Source: Haemonchus contortus
Taxonomy: Eukaryota > Nematoda > Chromadorea > Rhabditida > Trichostrongylidae
Direction: 5' to 3'
DNA: 64,000 bases
Assembly: GCA_000469685.2 (NCBI GenBank)
Contig: LS997566.1
Coordinates: forward strand, 41,270,420-41,334,419
The notes below the pieces were generated by a model. The model saw only the letters and a list, made by a program, of their open reading frames with translations, was not told the origin of the DNA and did not search any database. Below are positions 24,536 to 35,329 of this stretch, one piece after another (the stretch's first letter is position 1; each line of letters starts with the position of its first letter). The position numbers and the translations under genes are program-made.

Positions 24536-27500
24536 CGGTGTGTGTCTGACCGGAAATTCATAACTCCTGTCCCCGTGAACCTAAAGTGCTCAAACTTGGT
24601 AGGGGTACAGGCGGCAGGATGGGTGGACTCATGGTCGGTGGCAGGACCGGACCCCGCTCATAGAAGACGAGGTTTGCGCTAAAATTTTCAGTTCAAACTT
24701 GCACAACTGCTTCAAGCTCTAGGGCGTTCAAACTTGGTAGGAGGCAGGCGGCAGTATCGGAACACCTACGATGAGTAGTAGGGCCAGACTCCGCCCACAA
24801 AGGACGGGGTTTCCGTGAATAAATGAGTGGAAATCCATAACTCCTGATCCCGTGGACTTTGAGAGCAAAAACAATCGGAGGAGGCAGGATGGGAACACTG
24901 ACAATAGAAGAGGCCTTAGAGAAGAAGGTCCACTCACCAATTACTTCTTACATGACGCCTTTGTTATTTACGACCTAGCTTTGACTTTTTGATATGTTTC
25001 ATTCGACAAGAAGGGTAAGTTCTGTGATCATAAGGAGATGAATTTTGGTTCACTTCTTGCTATTAGATTACGACCGCTACCCAGCAGAGTTTGCGATTGG
25101 GTGGAAGATCACGGTTTCTCTTTGCTTTGATATCATTCTTAACAAAACTTATCCAACCGGACTCCCTGCACAGGGGGCGGAGCGTGCGTGATAGGAGATT
25201 TGGGCCACAAATTCATAACTCCTGTCTCCGTGGACTTAAAGCGCTCAAACTGGGTAGGAGTGTGGGGGACAGGATGGGAACACTTATGGTGGGGGCAGGA
25301 CCGGAACCTGCCCACAGTGGGTGGGGTTAGAACGGAAAACCAAAACTCCTGCCTCGTGGACCTAGAGTGCTCAAATTTGGTAGGAGTACAGGCGGCAGGA
25401 TTGGAATCTTTGCGATGTGTTTCAGGGCCGGACTCTGCCCTCAGGGGCGGGGCTTGCAGGGAAGTGTCAAAGTGCACCTAGAGCGGCTTGGTAGGAAAAC
25501 GGGAGGCAGGATAGGTACACTGATGATAGGTTGCAGGACTAAACTTTGCTCCAAAGGGCGGGGCCTGAATGAATACTGTTCGTTCGGACCCAGAACACTT
25601 TTTTTCTCTGGATATACGCCTTTGTGACTATATACGATGTTCTATTCGGACACAGCGAAGATAGCTATAGAAAAAATCGCTCCCACTTCACAGCTAATAC
25701 TGAGGGTATAGAACTTTCAAAGAAAGAGGAGAATCCGTAGTGTCATTTACGCATAGCGAATTTCTCACAGTGAGGAGAGGCGCCCGGCGTAGCCGGGCGA
25801 ACCCATTAGAAGGAGGGAAGCCCGGCGGCAGCCGGGCGGCCCGACTGGTATCATCAATATTGTATTAGAATGAACCGAACCTATGGTTAGTCAAAATTTT
25901 TCAGAGGCAATTGCCGCAATTAAGGAAGGAGCTGCTTATTGCTATTGCATTTCGTCACCTATATGCCATACACGAAGTGAAACATTCAAGGTAACGTCAT
26001 TCTGATCAACATTTCCTCCTAATTCCATTAATTTTCCCCACGACACTACTGGAGACTGCCACATTTCGTGATGGCACAGTCCACAAAAATTTTGAGGAAC
26101 TTCCTTCAAGTTGAATGACAGAGACGTTGATGCTACGCTGGCGAAGAAAGCGACTTATCGGTGAAATGCGAGGGTCTTAAAGCTGCTTGAAATGGAAGGC
26201 TATATGCGATTATGACAATGAAATAGGTATTTGGACGAGATTTCAGTCGAATGGACTTAAGTAAGAACAGGCCACAGTAAACAAAAATGACAAGAGTTAT
26301 TTACCGCCACCACTATCATCGTCTAAGTCGACGATCCCTATCCTTCGTCTCTCCACAGCCTTTGGAGGTAAGGAGATCTTCAAGTGATATAAGGGACAGT
26401 GAATGGGTTAAGCTGGACCACGGAAAAATGTGGTCCACAGCCTACTTCGGCCAATGGCAAGAGCGGTACGTTGTTTGACCGTTTACTTATTTACTTTTCT
26501 TCTGCTCTTTATTAGCTTGATGGCATTCATTGTCTTCTTATTACTGTTGGTGTCATTGACTACCTCATTAAAGCACCCCGACATCCACCGTAGCCCAGGG
26601 CACTGAGCTATCTGATTTTTCAGCATATATGCTCCATTGTGAATAGTGCAATCTTTATACAATTTTGTTGGAGTACGGCTACTTCTGGGTGTGGTATCGA
26701 AGCAAATTACGAGCCTTTATTACGCCCAATCTGGGCCGTTTTCGACTTGACAGCGGCCCATGCCCTATAATTGGGGGAGACCCGTTCAAGAGTTACACTC
26801 ATTTAGCGCTGGTCCTGCAGCTTTGACACAATTGTGTGGTGAGGTATTTTGGATGGGACTGAGTGGAGACGAACGACGACTGAATTTGAGACTACAAGCC
26901 ACTAATAAGCAAGAATGGAACCAACGGTGGTATTGTGTCTAAGGCGACGATCACCTCTCGTCGTCTCACTGTCTGAGACGACTAACTCTAGCTTAACACA
27001 CGCCCCTAAGAGGTGTGGGGTCAAGCGGCCCCGAGATAAGTGGGTCCCTCATTTCTACCTAAAGCAATAGCAAAGGCAGCACGTTGGTTTAGTGTCGTTT
27101 AGATAAATACTTATTTACTAGCTTCCTTCTGCGCATTTCATAGCGGTAACGACCGCACTTATAATTACATTTGCTGTATTTTTATTCCGTTATTACCGGA
27201 ATTATTAGTATAAAACCACTGAACCGCTTATGCTCCTTCATATCCTCTCCTACATAGCTTGCCATACTCACAGCTTTAGTTTTTCGAAAATTAGAAAATC
27301 GCAACTTAATGATGACCGCTTTAATTATTTCCTTTTCCCGATTGGTCCCATTTTCAAGCTCGTCCGGAATAGGGTCTTCAGTGAATAGGATTACGTCAAA
27401 AGTATGAACGATAACTAAAGCCGAAGGTATCAGTAAAACCCTAGGAAAGTGATTTTATTACAGGACTATATCTCTAAAAAGGGTCCGAATGAGAAGGCAA

Positions 27501-30500
27501 TCCTCAAGCATTTCCTGGAAAGAGGTTTGCCGTTTATCTGCTTTCGCACCTGAACGGACCATTTTCGAGTCCCCAGACGAGTCCCGCTATTTCAACGACT
27601 ACCGAACAATGTATATAATGGCGCTTGTCACTACACCACCTCCGCACTATCAAATCTTCTGAAAACGCAGGCCATTTTTCTGAAAGTGTGATCGCTCACT
27701 AAACATCTGAGGGCCCTTTCATTATTCTGAGTGTTTCAGACCTCTTTTTCGATTCTCAGCCCTGTGAGTGTGAAATATTTTGAACTTATGCAAATTTCAA
27801 AAGCAAACCGTCCTGTAAAGCACTAAAATGAAGTTTTTCTAAACGGGTCAAAATGAGCCACCCGCGATCCTGTCACCAAAACCAGGTCATCGCAACCGAA
27901 AGTTCGTTGGTCGTTGAGCGAAAGCTGTAAGATGTGCAGCGGTCGTTTAAAGAGAATTGATTTCCACAAAGGAATCGTTTCTGGATATCTTCGCCAGTCG
28001 AGATCCTAAAAATGTCTTCCTGTTTGAATCCTTCGTAATCAATTATCAACTTTGAGCTTGTCTGTGCAGAGAGAGGGGCACAAACGGTTCCTCAATGGAG
28101 TCTACAAAAGAACCTTTTTCAGAGAACTCGCAGGATGCGGAAGTAGAGTATAAAGAATTTCTGTATGTGGTTCTCTTCTTAAACAAAATATCGGAGATTG
28201 ATGTCGTATGCACTCTACCTGTGTTGTGCCAATTTAAGGGCTACATCGTCATCCACACGGTCTACGAAAAGGACAACAACTACTACCACAACTGAAAGAA
28301 CAACTAGAAGAACCAGAAGAACTACCAGTACTACTTCAAGAGCTACTCCAAGAAGGACAACTTCTACAACAACAACAACAACTACTACAAGAAGTACTGC
28401 CAAAACTGATAAGGGCGGTGGCAGTGCTGCTGGAGGTAAAGGTGCTAGTAATGGTGCTGGAGCTTCTACGAGCACGTCGACATCTACCTCTAGCAAAACG
28501 GATAACCAACTAGCGGTAAAATTGGTAACCGACAAAATAGCGGTATGTTTTAGCATTCAGTCGAGTTTTTGAAGCAAACATTACAACGACTTACTGCAAA
28601 TTTTTATGATTCATAAAGATTTATACCACGTAGGACCACATTTTGGCTAGCTATGGCGCTCCTTTATCTTTCTTCGAAGTTGCCCAAAGTAATACAAAAG
28701 CTGGCCTACATATCCGGCAGTGGGTATCAATAACCGTACGCCTTTAGCCCCGCTATGCCTGTATTTCAAGATACCTGTACATCCTATTAGGGTGTCCCAG
28801 AAGTTGTGAAAATTTTGGTCATGAATTTCGCAACCATGTTGCGCAAGAAAGCGCCGAAGCAGAGCCACGGACAAAAGGGCAGGAAAAGGGCATTCTTGGT
28901 AGATCGTCCAAACAATAGAACAGTATTGCACTTCATCTTTGGAAGTGAGTTATCATCAATTGAATTATGTCGCCGACACGACTACCGGCGCCTTCTGCTT
29001 CACTGCGACCGATCTGTTCACTCCGCCACTCAGGCCCAGAATGAATTACAGTCATCGATGGGCAGTACTGCACCTTCTCTCGCCACCTGCTAGAGGAGGT
29101 ACGGTCACTCCTCTAAATGAGAGATTCACTTCGACGAAGCGCCACGGAGCGGACGTCCTTGTTCCACCAAGACCGACATTGTCTTAGCCGCCGTCCAAAG
29201 CAATCCTTCTCAAAGCTTGAGAAAAATGGAGAGGACGACATCTGCTCCCCGTTCCACCATCCACGACATCCTACGCAGGCGTCGCTTTCGCGCAGCACTT
29301 CCTGCAGTTATTCTCCACACCTTGACCAAGAGCGAGCGTAGGGTGCGGGTCGATGTGTGTCGGAAGTTACTCGACCGCAAGCGAACGGTGGCTTGGACGA
29401 GCTTCATCATCGCTCAGAATGAGAAGTGGATTTCTAATGAAAGTCCACACAGGAAGTTGCAGTGGCTACCAATCGACTTAAGGCTAGAAGCCGTTGCAAA
29501 GCGTGGGGCACATGTCAAAAAGGAGATGACCTCGTTCTTTTTCTGCTCCGCCGGCTATTTTTACTATGAGATCCTACCTGAGGGTACTGCTGTGACTGCA
29601 AGGATATTCTCCAAACAGCTGCGTGAGATGGTGTCTCGAGCCCCGGTTTCACACCGAGTGCAGGGAAGGTTTCTGATTTTGATGGACAACGCTCGACCAC
29701 ATCATGCTAGGGCGACAGCTGAGGAGCTGGAAAGGCTTGGGATTACCTGGCTACCCCATCCTCCGTGTTCACCTGACCTTAGCCCTTGCGAATACCACGC
29801 CTCTAGGACTCTACAAGCTTACCTCAAAGGGAAAAAATTTCATAACCGTCAGGGGGTCAAAAGTGCAGTAGATGTATGGATTGCGTCGCGCTCCTCTTCC
29901 TTCTGGATAAATGGCATCGGTGCTCTGGGGTCACTATCTCGATTTCGGATCTCACCTTTTTGTTGTAGTATTTTTGTGTTGAATAAACCAAATAAAATTT
30001 TTCAAAACTTTTGGGACACCCTAATACTTTGAAGGCACAGTTCATGATAATTTTGGGATTATGGTGGAAAATGGAAGACAGATTATGATGGAAAATGGAA
30101 GGCAAGATCGAAAATGGTGCGTTGAAGGCGAAGAAACTGCGTGAATAAGTGTTTCCAAAGTGAAAAAAGGCTCCGAAAAATCGTTAAAAAGGGAGCTGGA
30201 CGAGAGTGAGACCAGAAAAATGAAGAAGAGTGGGGCGTTCGGACGAGCTATACAATGTGTTTCACTGCGTACGTATGGGTCCTGGTGCAAACATCTGACT
30301 ACGGTAAGCAAAAATTGATTCGCTTATAAGCATGAGTAAAGAAAAAAACCCTAGTGTAGTGAAAGAGGTCACCTTTCTCAGCCTTTATGAGTAGGAAATT
30401 AAATAAGGGATCGCGGCAGCAAAAAGAATAACAGAGGAAAAAAAATAGCAGAAAAACATCGCTTCATCACTCGGCGATCAGCTGATTGTGTGTGGGTCCT

Positions 30501-32750
30501 AGAACGAATATTCGCAATCTGTATTGCCTCGACACTTGTCTGACGTGACATCGGTCGAGAGGCGAGAAAGCGACTCAAGACAGCAACAGAGCTTGCACTA
30601 TGCCCTGACCGTCGAGATTTTTGGAGCGAGAGGGACCCTTTTATCACCCATGGGGGCTATTGAGTATTCCTAAGGGAAGAACTCAGCAACCATTTTTACC
30701 GTGAACCGTGCCTTTAAAGTCTTTGCCGACTTTCGAACCACCTGAGGAGAAACAACGGAATTGGGCATGCATACTTGTTTCAATCCCAACTCCTCTCGCT
30801 GTCATCTCCCGAGAAATCAAGGGGATGACCGCGTTCATGGCTTAGATGACAAAGTCAAAGTCCACTTGCCGGCTCATCCCGCTGATGAAATGTGGATATT
30901 CTCGTTGTTGGTGAGTCAAATAAGGCGATTTTCTCAATATACTACTACTGATGATTAGATGGTAAACCCGGGAGTCCCCTACTGTTTCTTGATTGTTTAG
31001 TTATGAATACATTGAAACGTTCTTGAATTTATGTAATTTTTTCGAATTTTCGTTAGCTAAATCCTCTGTTCCATGTCAGCAGTTGCCCAACTGTTGCCCA
31101 TATTGCAGGATGGAAGCAAGGACGACGAAGACAATGAATCAGGCGGCTTCCCAACGTGAGTTACATGATAGAAAAATAACATCAAGTACGATTTTGGGAT
31201 AAACCTGGAACAGTGTAAAGTTGGTTTAATCCTAGCATACATCCAGAATTACCCAAAAAAGTCATTGGCTGTAAAACAGACCTAGAAGAATACTTGAATG
31301 TCTGATCGAATGAATCATGTCGCTTTCGTCGTCGTTGATATGATCGAGAAATCGTAAGAGCGGTTTAGAGGTAATGCCCAGAGCTGGACGATTTTGAAAG
31401 CCATTGCAGGCAGGGAATACGTACACATCAAGCTCTGGAATCGTAACATCAAGAGGATGTTGAAAGGACCCTGAAAGCGCTACATTAACATTGGTTTATC
31501 TTCGAGGGCTTGCGATCGGTCTCCTAGCCTCGGTTCCTACGACTGCTACCGCTCCCATCGTAACGCTAGTGGTAAGATAAGTTGGAGCGCCCTCCCTGCC
31601 ACTATATCTTGAAGTCGGTCGAACTTTCACGATGCATTGATTGGGGGTGTGGTGCAGTAGGAACGAAATCGTCTCACCGCAGTGAGAGCGACGCCGCACG
31701 CGGAGGAACGTAGCAGAACGCAGCAGCAAGTAAGAAATACAGGAACAATCGCATAGCGATTGAACTGTATGACGAACGCTAGAAGTATTACAACGAGGCG
31801 AATGGTTCGCGACAGCCGCGTGCGGCGAAAAAAAAAACGAAACAGGTTTCTCTCCCTTCCCCTTCCTCAAGAAAAGCCTCCATTTACCAAGAAAAGTAAC
31901 TGAGTAGGAAACAATCGTCTAGGCAGTGCTGGATCGGCTAGCCAGATTTTACCAGCGTGACCTTTCTATGCCTTGATGACCACCACTCAAGCTTGTACTG
32001 TACTAAGCATTTCAGGATGCTCGTGGTTTTCATAGTGCTCGCTATTCTAGTGCTACTCGCCATCGCCGGCGTTGGGGCTGCTTACTATTACTTCGAAGTT
32101 TACAAAAAGGGAGAAGTGAGAATCACCTTTTTTTGCTTCGGCTATGTTCTTTAGTCTCTAAATTAGTATTGTAACTGTCATTTAAGGCTGAGTGTTCAGC
32201 AACTTTCCCAACGTCGTCTCTCGTCGGAGCCACCCCATTGAACGCAACTCTCCTTTGTTCATACACTATGCCATATCAAACGCAATCGTATAAGTCTCTT
32301 TCTTGGAAGCCCCAACGGCCTGAACAGGACTTACCAGTCGCCGCTGAGGGAACGGGATGGGTAAATCTCATAAGCGGAGCCCACGTACAGAACCTTTCGG
32401 TTACCCCAGTCCAATACCGATGGCGGGTACATGATGTCCACTCTATATCTCATTAGTTGATCGTTCCTTTCCTCTTAAACTCATTTTCCCAATTAACTGA
32501 AGTTCTCGAGACTTGATCTAGCATTCTTCAGGAACGCAAGAAAATGAAAGGCAAAGGACGTAAAAGGGGAGCAGGTGGAAAAACAGGAAAGCATAAAAAT
32601 AAACATAAGAAGAAGAAGGAGGGTCATAAAGGAGGAAAGAAGACTAAAAGGGAGAAGACGGAGAAGACGAAGACGGAGAAGACGAAGACGGAGAAGACGA
32701 AGACGGAGAAGACGAAGACGAAAACTGAAAAATCAAAAACAAAAACATAA
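23111..32750 (+). CDS. Gene B: type I membrane protein, tandem paralogue of gene A
   Basis: Coding exons: 23111-23196, 23282-23386, 24060-24153, 25905-25990, 27464-27524, 28072-28162, 28239-28542, 31109-31155, 32016-32115 and 32532-32750. Phases agree at every junction, and several exon lengths equal those of gene A (105 and 86 bases). The product has a signal peptide (LWWFVLTTCFWSAES), six ectodomain cysteines (IRCYTD, SCSSYYNFKR, VFCEIYD, YCYCISSPICHT), the linker DYISKKGPNEKAILKHFL, a Thr/Ser-rich stalk of about 100 residues with Gly-rich end, an acidic exon DGSKDDEDNESGGFP, a transmembrane helix (VVFIVLAILVLLAIAGVGAA), and a 72-residue Lys-rich tail. The start exon upstream of 23111 is not identified. 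The B stalk is split into two exons where A has one. A mariner-class element sits in the intron after the stalk. Confidence 0.72.
24465..25650 (-). repeat. Dispersed repeat R1, inverted copy with internal tandem expansion
   Basis: Begins with the reverse complement of the R1 terminus (TTCGCTAAGTGTGTCTGTTG), followed by a TG tract. After that a module of about 110-140 bases is repeated roughly six times. Each unit carries CATAACTCCTG, CGTGGAC, a CTCAAACTTGGTAGGAG variant, GGCAGGAT and CGGACTCTGCCC-like blocks. A second R1 landmark (CTATTAGATTACGACCGCTA) lies at about 25062. The whole block lies in gene B intron 3. Confidence 0.7.
25655..25855 (-). repeat. Dispersed repeat R3 with GC-rich hairpins, copy 2
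   Basis: Reverse complement of 13585-13785, including GAATCCGTAGTGTCATTTAC, TACGCATAGCGAATT and hairpins GCCCGGCGTAGCCGGGC and GCCCGGCGGCAGCCGGGC. The match stops at the CAGTCGGG end, so the tRNA-like part of copy 1 is absent. Confidence 0.7.
25991..27463. other. Gene B intron 4, nothing coding recognised
   Basis: Contains small frames without partner sequences in gene A. A short self-complementary region lies around 26945-26985 (GACGATCACCTCTCGTCGTC). Confidence 0.35.
28787..30024 (+). mobile_element. Tc1/mariner-class element in gene B intron
   Basis: Inverted ends TTAGGGTGTCCCAGAAGTT (left) and AACTTTTGGGACACCCTAA (right) are flanked by TA at 28785-28786 and 30025-30026. Length is 1238 bases. 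It encodes a degraded transposase in the same orientation as gene B, within the intron after the stalk exon. A MITE (30029-30717) starts only four bases beyond its right end. Confidence 0.92.
28870..29990 (+). pseudogene. mariner-like transposase with altered catalytic residue
   Basis: The C-terminal 270 residues are open (29217-30032). They include the helix-turn-helix remnant RSTIHDILRRRRF, HTLTKSERRVRVDVCRKLL, then IIAQNEKWI where active relatives have D-E-K-W, then ILMDNARPHHA, then PPCSPDLSPCEYH. The first catalytic Asp is replaced by Asn. The second Asp is present, and the third acid reads as Glu, 34 residues after the second. The N-terminal third is shifted out of frame. The enzyme should be inactive. 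Confidence 0.85.
30029..30717. mobile_element. MITE of the GGCACAGTTCACGATA family, copy 2
   Basis: Left end TTGAAGGCACAGTTCATGAT and inverted right end ACCGTGAACCGTGCCTTTAA. It is the longest copy, about 690 bases, with no protein family motif inside. It abuts the mariner-class element ending at 30024. Confidence 0.7.
32640..32740 (+). repeat. 15-base coding minisatellite in the gene B tail
   Basis: The unit GAGAAGACGAAGACG is repeated in tandem about four times inside the last exon of gene B, giving the pentapeptide E-K-T-K-T. The unit is a multiple of three, so copy-number change lengthens or shortens the cytoplasmic tail without breaking the frame. Gene A has a short tail without this repeat. 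Confidence 0.85.
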
Positions 32751-32826
32751 TTCCCTACACACCCCCTACACATCTACTAAACATTCTACTCGACTGAAGA
32801 TAATCATTCAGTACCATATCTGTCTA

Positions 32827-32832
32827 AATAAA
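32827..32832 (+). promoter_or_regulatory. Polyadenylation signal of gene B
   Basis: AATAAA lies 76 bases after the stop, in a context shared with the gene A 3' end (TACCATATCTGTCTAAATAAA versus ACCATATGAGTCTAAATAAA). Confidence 0.8.
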
Positions 32833-32869
32833 GTTAAAGTCCCCAGATGGATATTGGTCATGCATCATA

Positions 32870-33165
32870 TCACCTGTACCACCTGTCGTCCCATCGACAT
32901 ACTCGAGCGTGTGCAAGTAGTCTCTATTAGTCACTTCCGCGATCCAGAGTGGTCCAGTAAATCGTCCTCGCTTCACTGACACGAGGTCCAACATTCCTTT
33001 CGTTCAGAGCTTTCGTGAAGAAATCTGACCATCTCGTTAGTGGCCGTCCTGGTGCTCGCTTGACGTCCAGCTGGGTCCAGTCAGTAACCGCCCTGGTCCT
33101 ACGGTCACCACCGTATCGCATGAAGTGTCCGACCCACCTGATCTTGAATTTTTATTGAATAACCT
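32870..33165 (-). pseudogene. 3' fragment of an RTE-type reverse transcriptase
   Basis: The minus-strand reading gives [20 protein letters not shown], then [30 protein letters not shown] and a W-T-T-L-x-R end. This is the conserved C-terminal tail of nematode RTE polymerases (G-H-x-x-R, R-x-P-G-R-P-x-x-R-W). Only about 90 residues remain. It is a 5'-truncated insertion just downstream of the gene B polyadenylation signal. Confidence 0.85.
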
Positions 33166-33577
33166 CATCCTTTTTGATCCCTGAATCTTAGCGTTGGAAT
33201 TTCCCGTCGTGAAAAGGGCTTCTAGGGATTTTCGACGGGATCAAAGACCACCCACAATCTTCCACAAAGATCTGATGCCTTTGTCTTATATCTATCCCGC
33301 CTTCAATTTTTTTATCGGCCTCTCTTTCTTCAACAAGTGGAGCGAACACCCACCATATGGAAGGACATTTTGATAGTATCAATTAGAAACAGACCGCTTT
33401 TTTTCAATCAGTTGGAAAAAGTGGCATGAGTTTACATTCCATCAGGGCCTTTAACCTGGAATGGTTGCCAGAGGGACATGTCAAAGAGAGGCGGGCAGCT
33501 TTCGAGAGCACCAAGCTTTTGCATAATTATAAGAACACTTGATAAATAATATAAATACTACAGGAACACGATATGGT

Positions 33578-33615
33578 GTGGCCCGCCGGCGGGCCACGCG
33601 GTCATCAATGGTTAA
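33578..33615 (+). repeat. Solo terminus of the piggyBac-like miniature element
   Basis: Contains the palindrome GTGGCCCGCCGGCGGGCCAC, then GCGGTCATCAATGG and TTAA. This matches the right end of the complete element at 45491-46098. I found no matching left end nearby, so it is probably a truncated copy. Confidence 0.65.
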
Positions 33616-33859
33616 GAGGCATAGGACACGATGAGGTAATATTACTGTAGAGGGTTCGTAGTGGTTGTAGAGGGATACATGAACGTCTAGGGGGTAATGT
33701 GGTAACCTAGTGGTTACGTTGAATTTAGTTTTGTAGTAGAAATCGGCTGCTTTCGTCCGATTGCACTCCGTTATAACACTGACTTGTTAAAGTAGCAAGT
33801 GGGGCACACTATCACAAGCATGGCCACTAACTAATCTCGGCTCAATTCTTAGTCGACCA

Positions 33860-34060
33860 CGACTTCCATCCCTCTGACTCCTGAGATCTGGTAACTGGTA
33901 CCAAAGTGGTTTGAGAGGATGAAGTTCTGACGTGTACATCGGCTGGCCACTGTGACCCACTGTATAGAACTCATTTGTAGGACCAAATGTGCCACTACGA
34001 CTTTACATAGAGACCGAGTACAGGACGCATTCCAGAACAGCCTCGATTTCTAAGAAAGAC
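33860..34060 (+). repeat. SINE-like repeat, partial copy
   Basis: Matches the 3' two thirds of the tRNA-headed repeats at 47531 and 49272: TGGTACCAAAGTGGTTTGAG, a CTGGCCACTG block, GCCACTACGA, and a GCATTCCAGAA block. Confidence 0.55.
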
Positions 34061-34194
34061 TTCGCCCTTTACTCTACTTTTAAGGGCCCTCGATAGAGAA
34101 CTAAGTTGGGTTCTGAGAAATCATATCATCCTACATTCGAAACAATGTTGATGGGCTGTTACTATCATTTGTAATTTTTATCAATTGGTTGTTA

Positions 34195-35325
34195 TTGAGC
34201 AGTCGGTTCGCTCGGCTACACCGGACTTATCTTCTTCTTCGGCAAAGTTGTAGTAATCGGCTAACTCTCCACCCCTTCTTTGAAACAAATATTTCCCCTT
34301 CAAGAAGTTCGAGGCAGGACCAACGGGGCAGAGCAAATGGTATTCCGTGCTGGTCGACGCTTATGCCTTTAACTGGAAGGTTCAATCTTTTGCTCTCGTC
34401 CTTGAAAGTAAATATCCATCAAAGACTAAACTGTTAGGCAGCTAAAGCCTTGGGCAGTGCTCACAAATGCTCCGATTGATGATAGCACCATTATCAGGTG
34501 TCTATCTCAATGGACCTTTTTTTACGGAGATATCATTAGTTGAGAATTCAGGAGATCTGGCGGTTTGTTAAGGTTTGTCGCAAAGATATCGAACAAAGAG
34601 GATCCCTCACCAAGATACAATCCTTCCTGGGCTGCGGTTGTAATCTAATACCAAGAAATGGACGAATTCCTCATCTGCTTATCGTAATGCCTCTGATGGT
34701 TCCCTTTCACTGCACTCACACTCACTTTTGTCACCCTGCCCTACCATCCCATCCTATCGAATGGAACATACTGAGCAAACTAAGCTACATCGTAAGTATC
34801 GAAGAGTTAGGATTTTGATCGGTAGAGGCTCTTGCTCTCTTAGACCCCCTATCTTCTCTTATCAGTTGTCATCAGTTCCTGCCGCCGATTACCTACGATC
34901 ACGTCATATCCTCCATCACTCATTACCACTGTTAATACGAAAAGCAGGCTTACGAACTCACTGTCAAAAGTTCCTATCGCGCGCGCCCCGTCCCCGTGAG
35001 CGGAGTCGTGTTCTGGTACCTGCTTTCAGTATTCCTATTCTACCATCTGTACTCCCTCAAAATTTCAATGCTCTAGGTCCACTGGAACGGGAGTTATTAA
35101 TTTGCTCCGCACTCTCCGCATTTCTCTCGCGCACGCTGTGAGCAGAGTCCGGCTCTGCTAACTCCCATAAGTATTCCCATCCTGCCATCCATTTTCCTAC
35201 CAAATTTGAACGCTCTAGCTCCAGGGGAACAGGAGTTATGAATTTTCGGTCGGACACACACGCAGACGCAAACACACCGACAAACCAACAGACCACAAAC
35301 CACTTAGCGAACTATATATAGGGGG
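34195..35325 (+). repeat. Dispersed repeat family R1, copy 3
   Basis: Collinear with 985-2145 over nearly the whole length: AAGTTGTAGTAATCGGCTAA, CTGCGGTTGTAATCTAAT, AAGAAATGGACGAATTCCTC, CCTACCATCCCATCCTAT, the GC-rich module ending GGAACAGGAGTTATGAATTT, a CA-rich tract and CACTTAGCGAACTATATATA. Confidence 0.7.
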
Positions 35326-35329
35326 ATCT

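Noticed and set aside
30761..30958. A 65-residue frame ending at a GTGAGT donor in gene B's intron
   Set aside because: No matching exon exists in gene A, and the phase chain from 28542 to 31109 works without it. It lies just beyond a MITE and was judged to be intronic.
32575..32979. An Arg-rich frame overlapping the gene B last exon
   Set aside because: It is a frame shadow of the lysine-rich minisatellite, and the splice phase selects the lysine frame.
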